A stretch of DNA of 64,000 nt from contig NZ_JABX01000001.1 in assembly GCF_001469165.1 (NCBI RefSeq), positions 268,979 through 332,978 of the forward strand. Reading direction: 5' to 3'. Made by a program: the position numbers and the translations under genes. Numbering within the stretch: the first letter of the stretch is position 1; every line of letters begins with the position of its first letter. This document shows, one piece after another, positions 1 to 9,099 of the stretch. The DNA is from Thiohalocapsa sp. ML1. Its GTDB lineage: Bacteria > Pseudomonadota > Gammaproteobacteria > Chromatiales > Chromatiaceae. Below the pieces are notes generated by a model. The model worked only from the letters and a program-made list of their open reading frames with translations. It did no database searches and was not told where the DNA came from.

Positions 1-654
1 ACGCGCACGCCCGACGCCGACCGGCGGCTGCACGGCCGAGCGCGGCAGCGCGCTGACCAGCTCCAGCTTCACCTGCCCGAGCGCGGAGCTCGGATTGACG
101 TAGTAGCGCAGGCTGACGCCGCCGCCGCTGCCGAAGCCGCGCTGGTTGCCGTTGGTGCCCTCCATCAGCGGCTTGAAGCCGCGCGCCTGCACGGCCTCGC
201 CGAGCTCGTCGACATCGGCGTCGCCGGCGGGGCGAAAGGCGACATGGCCGATCACCGGCGCAAGTCGCAGCAGACAATCCTGCCGGTCCGCCCGCGCGTT
301 CTCGGGGCAGAACACCTCCAGCCGGCAGCGGCTGTCGTCGCGGCGCTCGGCGGTCGTGACCACGACGCGCAGGTCCTCCTGCCCGCACTGCGCGCGCAGC
401 AGGCCGGCGACGACGGTGCTCTCGAAGCGCTCGGTGACCTGATAGCCGAGCCCTTGGAGCTCATCGACCACCTCGGCGCCCGTGCCCCAGGGCACCATGA
501 CGCCGACGTGGTCGAAGGCGAGCCCGGCGGCGAGCGCCGCGTCGCCGAGCAGCGCCGCCGGCTCCGCGAGCCGGGTGGCGAACAGGCCGGCGACCCGCTC
601 GATGGCGGCGAGGTGGGATTCCTCCGGTGCCCGGCAGGCGAAATTCTCGATCAT
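1..654 (-). CDS. Hypothetical protein, possibly VOC (glyoxalase) fold, 3' end outside window
   Basis: An open frame of 218 codons runs leftward from an ATG at 654 and leaves the window, so the C-terminus is missing. I could not identify it firmly. The stretch FDHVGVMVPWG near residue 48 looks like the first strand of VOC-superfamily proteins, and a second stretch (VIGHVAFRP) could be the matching strand of a repeated half; this is a weak inference. It lies 58 bp downstream of the aminotransferase gene on the same strand, so it may belong to the same polysaccharide transcription unit. The ribosome-binding site is poor, but the other nearby upstream ATG is out of frame. Confidence 0.6.
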   Translation of the reverse strand, partial: MIENFACRAPEESHLAAIERVAGLFATRLAEPAALLGDAALAAGLAFDHVGVMVPWGTGAEVVDELQGLGYQVTERFESTVVAGLLRAQCGQEDLRVVVTTAERRDDSRCRLEVFCPENARADRQDCLLRLAPVIGHVAFRPAGDADVDELGEAVQARGFKPLMEGTNGNQRGFGSGGGVSLRYYVNPSSALGQVKLELVSALPRSAVQPPVGVGRAR

Positions 655-712
655 GCGGCTGGCCTCGCGGGGCGGTTGTACATGGCTGGAACAGGCGTGG
701 GCGGGCCGCGGC

Positions 713-1810
713 TCAGGCGGCGTAGAACCGCGCCACGGCGTCGGCGACGTAGGCGATCTGGGCGTCGGTCAAGTGCTCGTTGACCGGCAGCGATAGGATG
801 CGGCCCGACTGCGCCTCGCAGACCGGGAAGTCGCCGGGGCCATGGCCCATCGCACGGCACGGCGCCTGCAAGTGGATCGGGATCGGGTAGTGGATCTTGG
901 TCTCGACGCCGCGCTCGGCGAGGAAGCCGATCAGGGCGTCGCGCGCCTCGACCTGGATCACGTAGGTGTGGAACACGGGCTCGGCGTCGGCGCGCCGCGG
1001 CGGCAGCGTCACGCCGTCGATGCCGGCGAGCAGTCGGTCGTAGTGCGCGGCATGGCGGCGGCGCGCGGCGGTGATGTCGGCGAGCCGCGCGAGGCCGAAG
1101 CGGGCCACCGTAGCCTGGAGCGTGTCGAGCCGGCTGTTGTAGCCGAAGTGTGCGATCTCGTTGCGGTTGCAGAGCCCGTGGTTGCGCAGCCGGCGCAGCC
1201 GCTCGGCCAGCTCCGGCCGGCTGGTGGTGACGACGCCGCCGTCGCCCGCCACGGGCAGGTTCTTGAGCGGGTGCAGGCTGAAGCAGCCGGCGTTGCCGAA
1301 GGCGCCCACCGGGCGACCTTGCAGGCTCGCGCCCACCGCCTGCGCGGCGTCCTCGACCACGGCGAGCCCGTGGCGCTCCGCGATGGCCGCGAGCGCCGGC
1401 ATGTCCGCAGGCGTGCCGGTGAGATGCACCGGCAGCAGCGCGCGGGTGCGCGGCGTGACGGCGGCGGCCACGGCGTCCGGGTCCAGGTTGTAGTCCGCGC
1501 CCACATCGGCGAACACCGGTGTCGCGCCCGTTGCGACGATGGCCCCGGCGCTGGCGATGAAGCTGTTGGGCGCGGTGATGACCTCGTCACCCGGGCCGAT
1601 GTCGAGCGCCTTCAGCGCCAGGAACAGCGCATCGTGGCCGGAATTGACGCCGACGGCGTATTCGCTGTGGCAAAGCGCGGCGAAGTCCTGCTCGAATTGC
1701 GTCACCGACTCGCCGAGAATGAAGTCGGTATCGCTCAGGTGCCGCCGCAGTTGCCGGGCCAGCGCGTCGTGGTCGAAATGCCGGCGCAGTGCGAGATAGG
1801 GGACTTGCAT
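713..1810 (-). CDS. DegT/DnrJ/EryC1/StrS-family PLP sugar aminotransferase
   Basis: A 365-residue protein of typical length for this family, which transfers an amino group from glutamate or glutamine to a keto-sugar nucleotide. The PLP-binding lysine is Lys183 in the motif HPLKNLPVAGDGG. The DAAQAVGA motif (about 154-161) supplies the Asp that contacts the PLP ring nitrogen, and the C-terminal segment has the usual FHTYVIQV and IHYPIPIH strings. It is transcribed with the epimerase upstream, fitting a role in making an amino sugar for a surface polysaccharide. The specific sugar cannot be read from the sequence. The start is an ATG; the 5' flank is AT-richer than average but gave no convincing promoter. 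Confidence 0.9.
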   Translation of the reverse strand: MQVPYLALRRHFDHDALARQLRRHLSDTDFILGESVTQFEQDFAALCHSEYAVGVNSGHDALFLALKALDIGPGDEVITAPNSFIASAGAIVATGATPVFADVGADYNLDPDAVAAAVTPRTRALLPVHLTGTPADMPALAAIAERHGLAVVEDAAQAVGASLQGRPVGAFGNAGCFSLHPLKNLPVAGDGGVVTTSRPELAERLRRLRNHGLCNRNEIAHFGYNSRLDTLQATVARFGLARLADITAARRRHAAHYDRLLAGIDGVTLPPRRADAEPVFHTYVIQVEARDALIGFLAERGVETKIHYPIPIHLQAPCRAMGHGPGDFPVCEAQSGRILSLPVNEHLTDAQIAYVADAVARFYAA

Positions 1811-2308
1811 GCTATAGGCTCGAAAATCGGTGGTGAGAATTTAGGGGACCGTTAAAAAACTACCGATACACACTCATCTTCGCACCTCAGCCGAGATTGC
1901 CTGCGTGGGACAAATGCTCGCAGATGAGTCAGGTTCTGTGTGCAGCACAGTGCAATGATGCCCGTCGGTTCAAGGCGCAGCCTCGCTGGAGAGATCGAAG
2001 TCTTTTGGAACTACGAAAGACACGAAACACGCGAAAAAGGACGGATTCGTAACTCGCTTCGGTCCTTTCGCGCTTTTCGCGTGTTTCGTAGTTGCTCTGC
2101 GCAGGCTACTCTGCGGCTGGACACCCGCCGACACAATGCCCGCCCCAAGTTTCCGCCGCTGAGTATTTCTCCTGACCGTTTATCTTTCTCCTCTCGTCTT
2201 CTCCTCTTCTCTGCGCCCGCTATCGCTATCGGTAAGCCTGATCCCGATCCCGATGGGCTCGATGCGCGGTCAATCTCTCATCTGCCGATTTGGCGAGTAA
2301 ACGTCGCC
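1811..2308. other. Non-coding gap with repeat copies
   Basis: 498 bp without a credible gene, between the epimerase and the aminotransferase. It holds a partial copy of repeat family B (about 1912-1936), the 85-bp palindrome of family A (2009-2093), and near 2221-2256 a degenerate stretch of TATCGC/GATCCC hexamers related to the hexamer arrays elsewhere in the window. A small open frame covering the palindrome is composed of repeat sequence and is not believed. Confidence 0.7.
2009..2093. repeat. Repeat family A, imperfect palindrome, copy 1
   Basis: The element begins AACTACGAAA and ends TTTCGTAGTT. Its inner arms contain ACACGCGAAAA on the left and TTTTCGCGTGT on the right, so the RNA could fold into a long hairpin with a small mismatch caused by six extra bases in the left arm. 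A second copy at 50445-50530 shares both arms and the right flank (CGCAGG followed by GCGGCT). Confidence 0.8.
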
Positions 2309-3304
2309 TCAGCTCAAATCGACCGACTGCATCAGCCGGATGTTGTAATAGCGCTCGTCGTCCATCGGATTCGGGATCTTGCCGGCCTTGAACGCGGCGA
2401 CCAGGTCTCGTACCGCATCCTCGATGGTGTGCCGCGGCACGAAGCCGAGCTCCTTGCCGATACGCTCTGACGAGATGTGATAGGAGCGCTGATCGTTGCT
2501 CGGCGTCACCTCGATGGGGACCTCGCCCACCACGCTGCGGACCATCTCCGCGAGCTCGCGCACGCGATGGTTCTGGTAGCCGGCATTGAAGATCTTGCCG
2601 TCAATGGCCTCGTCCGGGGCCGCCAGCGCCAGCAGATAGATGTCCACCATATCCTGGATGTGGATGTTCGGGCGCTTCTGCTCGCCGCCGAAGACCTTGA
2701 TCAGGCCGTTGTTCAAGGCGTGGTTGGTGAGGATGTTCACGGTGAGATCGAGCCGCAGCCGCGGTGAATAGCCGCAGACCGTGGCCGGGCGGATTACCAG
2801 GGTCGTGAAACCGGGCGCGCGCGCCTCCTCCAGGTAGGTCTCGCACAGGGCCTTGTACTTGGAATAGTCGGTCAGCGGATCGAGCGGCAGGTCTTCGGTG
2901 ACGTTCTCGGTGTCCTTGATGCCGTACACCGAAGACGACGAGGCGTAGATGAAGCGCTTGACGCCGGCCGCCTTGGCGCTGTCCACGAGACCCAGGAAGG
3001 CGTCATAGTTGATGGATTTGCCGAGCGCCGGGTTCAGCTCGTAGCTCGGGTCGTTCGAGATACAGGCGAGATGGATCACCGCGTCGCAGCCGGGCATGAT
3101 CTCATCGAGCAGCGCGCGGTCTCGGATGTCGCCGCGGATCTCGGTCAGCGCCGGGTTGCCGCGGGCCGCATCCAGCACGTTGTCGCCGTAGAGATAGAGA
3201 TCGATCACCTTCACCGCGTAGCCGGCATCAAGGAGCTGCGGCACCAGTACGGCGCCGACATAGCCGGCACCGCCGGTGACGAGGATGGTCTTCGCTGGAT
3301 TCAC
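2309..3304 (-). CDS. NAD-dependent sugar epimerase/dehydratase (extended SDR)
   Basis: A 331-residue extended short-chain dehydrogenase. The N-terminal NAD-binding motif is TGGAGYVG (about 10-17), a conserved Asp follows the second strand, and the catalytic signature is SSSVYG with YSKYK (Tyr and Lys four residues apart). The family interconverts sugar nucleotides such as UDP-glucose/UDP-galactose, or dehydrates them; this member is clearly different from the galE at 11925-12896. The start is GTG at 3304, chosen because GAAAGAGG lies six bases upstream. It sits 76 bp downstream of the heptose fusion gene on the same strand and 498 bp upstream of the aminotransferase. Confidence 0.88.
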   Translation of the reverse strand: MNPAKTILVTGGAGYVGAVLVPQLLDAGYAVKVIDLYLYGDNVLDAARGNPALTEIRGDIRDRALLDEIMPGCDAVIHLACISNDPSYELNPALGKSINYDAFLGLVDSAKAAGVKRFIYASSSSVYGIKDTENVTEDLPLDPLTDYSKYKALCETYLEEARAPGFTTLVIRPATVCGYSPRLRLDLTVNILTNHALNNGLIKVFGGEQKRPNIHIQDMVDIYLLALAAPDEAIDGKIFNAGYQNHRVRELAEMVRSVVGEVPIEVTPSNDQRSYHISSERIGKELGFVPRHTIEDAVRDLVAAFKAGKIPNPMDDERYYNIRLMQSVDLS

Positions 3305-3380
3305 TGCGGGCCTCTTTCGGATGGATCTGCGGATTGAGCTCGGTGTATCGGCTCAAGCGTATCGGCTCAAGCGTATCGGC

Positions 3381-5723
3381 TCAGGTGTATTGATTCAGAT
3401 AGGTGTCGAGCAGACAGTGGCACAGGGAATGGTGCAGCACCTCGGTGACGCCATAGGACAAACAGGGCACGTAGAAATTGAGATCGCCGAGGGTGCGCAG
3501 CGGATTGTCCTCGCGAAAGCCGGACAGGGTGATGACCCGGCAGTCCTTGTCCCGCGCCATGCGGCTGCCATACAGGATGTTCGGCGAGCGTCCGGAGCTG
3601 CTGATGGCGACGAGCAGATCGCCGGGCTCGGCAAAGAGCCGAATGGGCTCGGCAAAGACCTGCTCATAGGCGATGTCGTTGCTGACCGCCGTCAGCAGCG
3701 CCGCATCGTTGAAGGCGAGCGCGCGCACGCCGCCGTTCTTCGCGTAGTCCGCTGCCATATGGCTGGCGATGGCGGCACTGGCGCCATTGCCGATGAACAT
3801 GACCTTGCGGCCGGTGCGCCGGGCAGCGTCGATGGCGGCGCTGGCTTCCAGCACGCCGCCGGCGAAATCGAGCATGCCGCCACTGCCGTCGGTGACGCGC
3901 ACGCGGCGGGCGCGGTCCACGAAGTCGCGGTAATAGGCGTCCGGGTAGGCATCGGCACCGGCGGCGGGCGGCTCCAACGTCGGTGCGGCGGGCACGCTCG
4001 GCGCTGCCGCCGGCATGCTCGCAACGGCAGTCGCGGCGCTGTCCACCGGCGGCACCGGCACCGGCATCGGGCCGGCGGGGGCGCACAAGTAGTCGATGAG
4101 CTCCTGCCGGCGCACCGGCCGACGATTGCCGACGATCTGTACCGCCAGCGCACCCGCCGCGTTGCCGAGCAGCGCGGCCATGTCCAGCGGCAGGCCGGCG
4201 GCGATGGCCGGAGCGCAGTAGGATAGGAAGGCGTCCCCGGCGCCGATGGCGTCCACCAGCCGTGGGTCGTGCAGGGGGGCGGCGGCGACCGACTGACCGT
4301 CCTGCCCCAGCGCGATGCAGCCGCGGCTGCCCAGGGTGACGACGAAGGCGCGAGCGTCCAGGGCATCTCGCAGCCGGCGCGCGACGCCCTCGATGGCGCC
4401 GTCGCGGGAGCCCGCGGCCATGCGCGCCTCCAGCTCGTCGATGCAGACGATGTCCGCGCGCGGGTAGCGGGTGACCAGATTGAAGCCGGCGTTGGCGGAA
4501 TTGGTCTGCGCGTTGACGGCGAGGCAGCGGGCATTGCGCGCGAGCGCGCCGACAATGCCCTCGCCCAGGAAACCGTGGCCGTAGTCGGCCACGAGCACCA
4601 GATCGAACTCGGGCAGCACCTTGTCCAGGTAGCCGATGACCTCGTCCTGGATGGGCTCGGGCAGATCACTGGCGGGCAGGCTGTTGATCTCGAAAAGCTT
4701 CTGCCCGTTGCGCCGATTCAGATAGCGGCGCTTGACGACACTTGAGGCGTCCGGTCGCGTAAAGAAGCGCGCCTCGATGCCGGGGTGCAGGTGGCCGCGG
4801 ACGAAGGCCTCGCGGTCCGCCTCGGCGCCGAGCACGCTGACCAGATGCACCTGCCCGCAGAGCTCCGCGACGTGGTTTGCGATTGCCAGCACGCCCCCCG
4901 CGTGGGCCTCCTCGGCCTCACGGCGGTGTGCCACCACGGACGACTTGGACGCCATGCCGAGCGGCTCGCAATGGTGGTACTCGTCGATGATGGTGTCGCC
5001 GATGACGCACACGCGCAGCGCCGCGATGGCACCGATCTCGCGCATCAGCTCGGCGGCGTTCATGGCGGCCTCGGCTACCGGCCCGGCGGCGGCGCGCGGC
5101 GGCTCGGCAGCGGCCGGTGCGTCGGCGCGGGACTGGGCACTCAGGGGGCGGTCCTCGGCACGACGGTCCTCCAGACCGAAATGCGCGCCCAGCAGGGCCG
5201 TGGACGAGAACACCTGCTCGCGGGTGAAGCGCATCTGGCCGCCGACCGCCTGCACCGCGGCCACCTCCTCTTGGAGCTTGCCGGTGGGATCCTTGAGGGT
5301 CTCAAACTCCTGGCCCTTGACGAAAAAGGCGGGCCGCAACAGCCGGATGGTCTCCCCTGCCGTCGGCCAGCGGTTGACGGCCACGAGATCGGCGCAGGCC
5401 AGGCTGGCGATGGAGTAGGCGCGCAGCGTCTCGGGAAAGGCGGGCCGGTTGCCGCCCTTCTGCACGAAGCGGTCCGGCGTCACCGTCACCACGAGCACGT
5501 CGGCGAAGCGCTTCGCGGCTTCGAAGTGCTTTATATGGCCCGGGTGCATCAGATCGAAGCAGCCGTGGCAGTGGGCCACCTTCAGGCCGCGGTTGCGGAA
5601 TTCGGTGCAGCGGGCGGCCAGCTCGTCGAGATCGACGACCCGGGCCTCCGCGCCGGGCGCAGCCGGCGGCACGGGCAGCAGCTCGGCAACGGCAGGCGAT
5701 GGATGCAAAACGGATGACGCCAT
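3381..5723 (-). CDS. Trifunctional ADP-heptose fusion: nucleotidyltransferase-PfkB kinase-SIS isomerase
   Basis: A 780-residue protein with three domains. Residues about 40-180 form an RfaE2/HldE-type nucleotidyltransferase (GCFDLMHPGH at 54-63). After a Pro/Ala linker, residues 225-540 are a PfkB sugar kinase with the C-terminal signature DAIGAGDAF at 491-499. A second Pro/Ala-rich linker leads to a SIS domain (about 600-775, MFIGNGASAAIASH and SSSGRSPN) resembling GmhA sedoheptulose-7-phosphate isomerase. Standard HldE has kinase first and nucleotidyltransferase second, and GmhA is separate. Here the order is reversed and three of the four pathway steps are in one chain; no GmhB phosphatase is visible nearby. 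The nucleotide used (ATP or CTP/GTP) cannot be told. Confidence 0.9.
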   Translation of the reverse strand: MASSVLHPSPAVAELLPVPPAAPGAEARVVDLDELAARCTEFRNRGLKVAHCHGCFDLMHPGHIKHFEAAKRFADVLVVTVTPDRFVQKGGNRPAFPETLRAYSIASLACADLVAVNRWPTAGETIRLLRPAFFVKGQEFETLKDPTGKLQEEVAAVQAVGGQMRFTREQVFSSTALLGAHFGLEDRRAEDRPLSAQSRADAPAAAEPPRAAAGPVAEAAMNAAELMREIGAIAALRVCVIGDTIIDEYHHCEPLGMASKSSVVAHRREAEEAHAGGVLAIANHVAELCGQVHLVSVLGAEADREAFVRGHLHPGIEARFFTRPDASSVVKRRYLNRRNGQKLFEINSLPASDLPEPIQDEVIGYLDKVLPEFDLVLVADYGHGFLGEGIVGALARNARCLAVNAQTNSANAGFNLVTRYPRADIVCIDELEARMAAGSRDGAIEGVARRLRDALDARAFVVTLGSRGCIALGQDGQSVAAAPLHDPRLVDAIGAGDAFLSYCAPAIAAGLPLDMAALLGNAAGALAVQIVGNRRPVRRQELIDYLCAPAGPMPVPVPPVDSAATAVASMPAAAPSVPAAPTLEPPAAGADAYPDAYYRDFVDRARRVRVTDGSGGMLDFAGGVLEASAAIDAARRTGRKVMFIGNGASAAIASHMAADYAKNGGVRALAFNDAALLTAVSNDIAYEQVFAEPIRLFAEPGDLLVAISSSGRSPNILYGSRMARDKDCRVITLSGFREDNPLRTLGDLNFYVPCLSYGVTEVLHHSLCHCLLDTYLNQYT

Positions 5724-5750
5724 GTTGAAACCCGGGGTTGTGGCACCGGC

Positions 5751-6200
5751 TCAGCCGACCGCGGACGGCCGGTGTGGTGCGCAGGCGAAGAAGTCGTCGA
5801 GGATCTGTCGGTAGTGGGACGCGAAGGTCAGCCCGGCGAGCGCCCCGCGCTCGAACCAGGCGAGCCGCTGGCCCTCGGCCAACACCACCCGCGCCGGGTC
5901 CAGCTCCAGGCGCCGCCAAAAGATGTGCTCGGTGCACTCGGGCCAGCGGTAGGTGCGAAAGAGCGGCGGCGGTGTCAGATGGACGCCGATCTCCTCCGCG
6001 ATTTCGCGCAGCACGGCCGCCGTCGGCGTCTCGCCCGGCTCCAGATAGCCGCCGAGCAGGGCCCAGGTGTTTGGGTAGGGGATCTCCGGCTTGTCGTCGC
6101 GCAGCACGAGCAGGACCTCCTCGCGGGCGTTCAGCAGCACGATGTCGGCGCCCGGGGGCTCGCGGCCGTCGCTGCCGGATTGCCAGGTCGCCTCAGGCAT
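5751..6200 (-). CDS. NUDIX hydrolase
   Basis: A 149-residue single-domain protein with a complete Nudix box GGYLEPGETPTAAVLREIAE followed by EIG, which binds the divalent metal and cleaves nucleoside-diphosphate-linked substrates. The length and location resemble GDP-mannose mannosyl hydrolase-type or general sugar-nucleotide Nudix enzymes, but the substrate is not deducible. The ATG at 6200 overlaps the stop of the aldo/keto reductase gene by 8 bp, and the fusion gene starts 27 bp downstream, so these genes are almost certainly cotranscribed. Confidence 0.88.
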   Translation of the reverse strand: MPEATWQSGSDGREPPGADIVLLNAREEVLLVLRDDKPEIPYPNTWALLGGYLEPGETPTAAVLREIAEEIGVHLTPPPLFRTYRWPECTEHIFWRRLELDPARVVLAEGQRLAWFERGALAGLTFASHYRQILDDFFACAPHRPSAVG

Positions 6201-6999
6201 GGCTCGTCTCCCGGTGCGATGCGCCGCACGCGTGCGCAGGGGCGGCCGACGCGGCGGCAGCCAGGTTCTCGCGCATGTGCGCGACGCTGAGCGAGCCGAT
6301 CACCGCGGCGCCCACCGCCGCCGGTGCGGTCGCGAAGCCGATCGCCGCGGCGGCATCGAGCTGCCCCGCGCCGAGCGCCTTCTTCACCAGCACGCCGACC
6401 CCGGCGGCGCGGGCCTCCTCCAGCACGGCCGCGTGGGAGCGGTCTTCGAGGTTGTAGGTCAGCATCAGCACGTCGGCCCAGGCGAGGGCGGCGCGGGCGC
6501 CGGCGACGGTCTTGCCGGACAGGCCCACGGCGCGGGCAAGGCCGCGCGCGCGGGCATCGAGCAGCACCGCGACGGCGTCGGTTTGGGTCAGGATGTCGAG
6601 ATCGCGGCCGTCGGAGTGCAGCAGCAGGATGTCCACGGCATCGGTGCAGAGCGCCCGCAGGCTCTGCTCGATGGAGCGGCGCATGCCGGCGGCGGAGAAG
6701 TCGAAGCTCGAGCGCCCGTCCGCGAACTGCTCGCCGACCTTGGTGGCGAGCACGATCTCGCTGCGCCGGTGCGCGAGATGGCGCCCGATCAGCGCCTCGC
6801 TGCTGCCGTAGGCGGGCGCCGTGTCGATGAGGTTGATGCCGGCGTCGAGCACGCCGTGCAGCAGCCGCTCGACGGCGTGCGAGTCGGGCAGCGCGTAGGC
6901 GCGCGGGTACTTGACGCCCTGGTTGCGCCCGATCTTGACCGCGCCGAAGCCGATGGGCGCGACCATGAGATCGCTGCGACCTAGTCTGCGGCGGTCCAT
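6193..6999 (-). CDS. Aldo/keto reductase
   Basis: A 268-residue NADPH-dependent oxidoreductase of the AKR fold. It shows the family pattern: LGRSDLMVAPIGFGAVKIG at the start, the catalytic stretch NLIDTAPAYGSSEALIGRHL (Asp and Tyr), LATKVGEQF carrying the Lys, and DILLLHSDG carrying the His position. The ATG at 6999 is preferred over one 63 bp further upstream because GGGAGGGGAG lies just before it and the family begins at this point. It overlaps the end of the FAD oxidoreductase gene by 19 bp. Clusters for surface sugars often carry such a reductase, but its substrate is unknown. Confidence 0.9.
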   Translation of the reverse strand: MDRRRLGRSDLMVAPIGFGAVKIGRNQGVKYPRAYALPDSHAVERLLHGVLDAGINLIDTAPAYGSSEALIGRHLAHRRSEIVLATKVGEQFADGRSSFDFSAAGMRRSIEQSLRALCTDAVDILLLHSDGRDLDILTQTDAVAVLLDARARGLARAVGLSGKTVAGARAALAWADVLMLTYNLEDRSHAAVLEEARAAGVGVLVKKALGAGQLDAAAAIGFATAPAAVGAAVIGSLSVAHMRENLAAAASAAPAHACGASHRETSHA

Positions 7000-8186
7000 T
7001 GCAGGCTCCCCTCCCAAGGCGGCGGCGCCAAGGCCGGCAGCGGCCAGCCGAGTGCGCGGCAATCGACGGGTGCGGCGGGCCGGTCGCCGAAGAGCGGCGC
7101 CGCGAGCGCCAGCACGCGCTCGGCGAGCCGCGGCACCAGCGCGAGCTTCGTCGGCCAGGCAGTAATGATGCGGCCCTCGCGTAGCGCAAAGGCGTCATCG
7201 GGGCGCTGGCCGCCGGGGGTCGTGACCTCGGCCTTGTCGGCGCGGTACGCGGACCATTCGGTGCCGGACAGCGCCCGGCCGCCGAGCGCGGCGCCCACCA
7301 CCTGCCGGCCGTGCCGCACCAGCGCGTCGGCGGCCAGGTCGACGCCGTCCTCGGACAGGCCGCCGCCGATCTGCCAAATCGTCCGCCCTGCCGAGTCGCG
7401 GTCCGAGGTGATGGTGACCAGCGCGGACGCCCCCTCGACGCAGTGGGCGTTCAGCTCCGGCAGGTCGCCGCGGGCGAGCAGCATCTGCACCGAGCGCACC
7501 TGCATCAAGGGGCGATTCAGCCCGAGCTTGGCCCGCAGCGCCGCGTTGCCGATGCCGGCGGCGAGGATCACGGCCCGCGGCCGGAGCAGCAGGGGCCGCG
7601 CGCCGGTGGCCTCGGTGCGGGCCGGGTCCAGCACCAGCATCAGGCCGCCGTCGGCGAGGTGCTCGACGCCCACCGCGTCCGGCGCGGCCCGCAGCAACAG
7701 GTTCTGCACCGGCGCGGCCAGCGCGCCGACGAGCCGGCGCGGGCTCACCACCTGCTCGTCGAGCCGGCACACCAAGCCCGGCACGGCATCGAGCACTTGC
7801 GGGCGTTCCTCCGGGGTCAGCGGCACCGGCGCCACGCGCAGCCCGCGGCGCGCGCCGATCATCCCCAGATGCCCGAGCGCCCGGCCGCTGTGCCAGAGGT
7901 GGCAGTGGTCGGCGCGCAGCACGCCTCGGCCCAGGGCGGGCGCGCGCACGCCGTCGATGCACGCCCGCCACACCGCCGGCATGGAGCGGATGGCGCGGGC
8001 GGAAGCGCTGAGCTGGCCGTTCAGCGTGTACTTGAGCCCACCGTGGATGATCCCCTGGCAGGCCGCGGTCTGGCCCGCGCCGAGCCGATCCGTCTCGATC
8101 AGCAGGGCGAAGCGCCCGGCCGCCGCCAACTGGCGCAGGATCCACAGCCCCGACGCCGAGCCGCCGAAGATCACCGCATCGAGCAC
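6981..8186 (-). CDS. FAD-dependent oxidoreductase, glycerol-3-phosphate dehydrogenase-like
   Basis: About 401 residues. The N-terminus has an FAD-binding strand DAVIFGGSASGLW, in which GGSASG replaces the common GxGxxG, followed by LLIETDRLGAGQTAACQGII and HGGLKY, typical of DAAO/GlpD-like flavoproteins. The segment RAVILAAGIGN is the second dinucleotide-contact motif. No ATG fits: the start is taken as GTG 8186, five residues before the FAD strand, as the family usually begins there; another GTG lies at 8261. It heads a run of overlapping minus-strand genes, suggesting an oxidation linked to the sugar pathway. The substrate is unknown. Confidence 0.8.
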   Translation of the reverse strand: MLDAVIFGGSASGLWILRQLAAAGRFALLIETDRLGAGQTAACQGIIHGGLKYTLNGQLSASARAIRSMPAVWRACIDGVRAPALGRGVLRADHCHLWHSGRALGHLGMIGARRGLRVAPVPLTPEERPQVLDAVPGLVCRLDEQVVSPRRLVGALAAPVQNLLLRAAPDAVGVEHLADGGLMLVLDPARTEATGARPLLLRPRAVILAAGIGNAALRAKLGLNRPLMQVRSVQMLLARGDLPELNAHCVEGASALVTITSDRDSAGRTIWQIGGGLSEDGVDLAADALVRHGRQVVGAALGGRALSGTEWSAYRADKAEVTTPGGQRPDDAFALREGRIITAWPTKLALVPRLAERVLALAAPLFGDRPAAPVDCRALGWPLPALAPPPWEGSLQWTAAD

Positions 8187-8703
8187 CCGGAAGCCGTCGG
8201 CAGCGGGGCCGGCGGCGCGCTGCTGCGCTGGCTGCGGTGATCTGGTGAGGGGCTTCGGCACGCTGTCCGGTCCGGGTCGCTGACGGGGACTCCAGTGTCC
8301 CCGATGCAGTCCCGCCGTGTGGCGCTGACCCTTGGCTCTGCGAAAGGATGCGTTGTGATTGCGAAGCCGTCGCGAGCGTCGGGTTGCGGAGCTCGGGCGA
8401 ACACCCGTGACCGGGTGCGGGCAAACCGGATTGGAGGCAGTGGCAAGCCCGCAATGGATGGCGCCACTGGCGCCACGATCGGCGGCGGCGCGTGGTGCCC
8501 GACCTGTTGCAGCGTCGGCGCAGGTAGACGCGGGCGCGACGTTGCCGATGTGACGATCGTACGTCGCCGTTGACGCGCCAATGAGATCAGCGCGGTTTGG
8601 TGGCGATACGTGCCGCACCCGGTTTGATCATTGTGTCAATAACGCCAGGCGTTCAGCGCCAAGAATGCGCCGCGCAAGGGGACAGCGGCATCCTCCAAGT
8701 TCT
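8187..8703. other. Gap with no recognised gene
   Basis: 517 bp between the FAD oxidoreductase and the DUF433 gene. Open frames here are short, arginine-rich and overlapping, and none resembles a protein family. No hairpin or repeat shared with the other gaps was noticed. It should contain the promoter of the minus-strand polysaccharide block, but I could not pick one out. Confidence 0.5.
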
Positions 8704-9099
8704 TCAGGGAGTCGGCGATACCACTCCCGCCTCGCCGAGCCACCGCCGCTCCTCTTCGCACTCCAAGGCGATCAGGGTCGCGTTCTCCTCGCAGTAGCGC
8801 ACGACCTCATCGATGGCGGCAATCGGCAGATCCAGATCCTCGGCAATCTGCTCGGGCGTCAGGTCGTTGGCGCGCATGTCGCTGAAGACCCGGGACGCCA
8901 GCACGCGACGCCCCTTGACCCAGAGCTGTCTGCGCCAGGGGTGGGGGCGCGCCACGAGCCAACGCCAGTGCGGCGACAGCGACTCCAGCTCCGGCAGCAC
9001 CAGGCGCTCGGCGGATTCCCGTCGCTCGCCCAGATACAGATGCTTGCCATCGGCCAGCTCGCGCGCGAGCAGCAGCATCACGGCGCTGCTGCGCAGCAC
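8704..9099 (-). CDS. DUF433-family antitoxin-like protein, possibly 5'-truncated
   Basis: About 131 residues. The C-terminal half, from GRRVLASRVFSDMRANDLTP to DEVVRYCEENATL, matches the DUF433 helix-turn-helix pattern in which a conserved strand is followed by LTPEQIAEDLDLPIAAIDEVV. DUF433 proteins act as antitoxins for PIN-like DUF5615 toxins. The N-terminal half is extra sequence of unknown role. The reading frame stays open upstream to about 9250 with no ATG or further GTG, so either GTG 9099 is the start or the original start is lost. No toxin partner adjoins it. It diverges from the ATPase gene at 9264. Confidence 0.6.
   Translation of the reverse strand: MLRSSAVMLLLARELADGKHLYLGERRESAERLVLPELESLSPHWRWLVARPHPWRRQLWVKGRRVLASRVFSDMRANDLTPEQIAEDLDLPIAAIDEVVRYCEENATLIALECEEERRWLGEAGVVSPTP

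Noticed and set aside
244..2470. Several plus-strand frames opposite the aminotransferase and epimerase
   Set aside because: High-GC shadow frames: overlapping clear minus-strand genes, with Ala/Arg/Gly-rich content and no family match.
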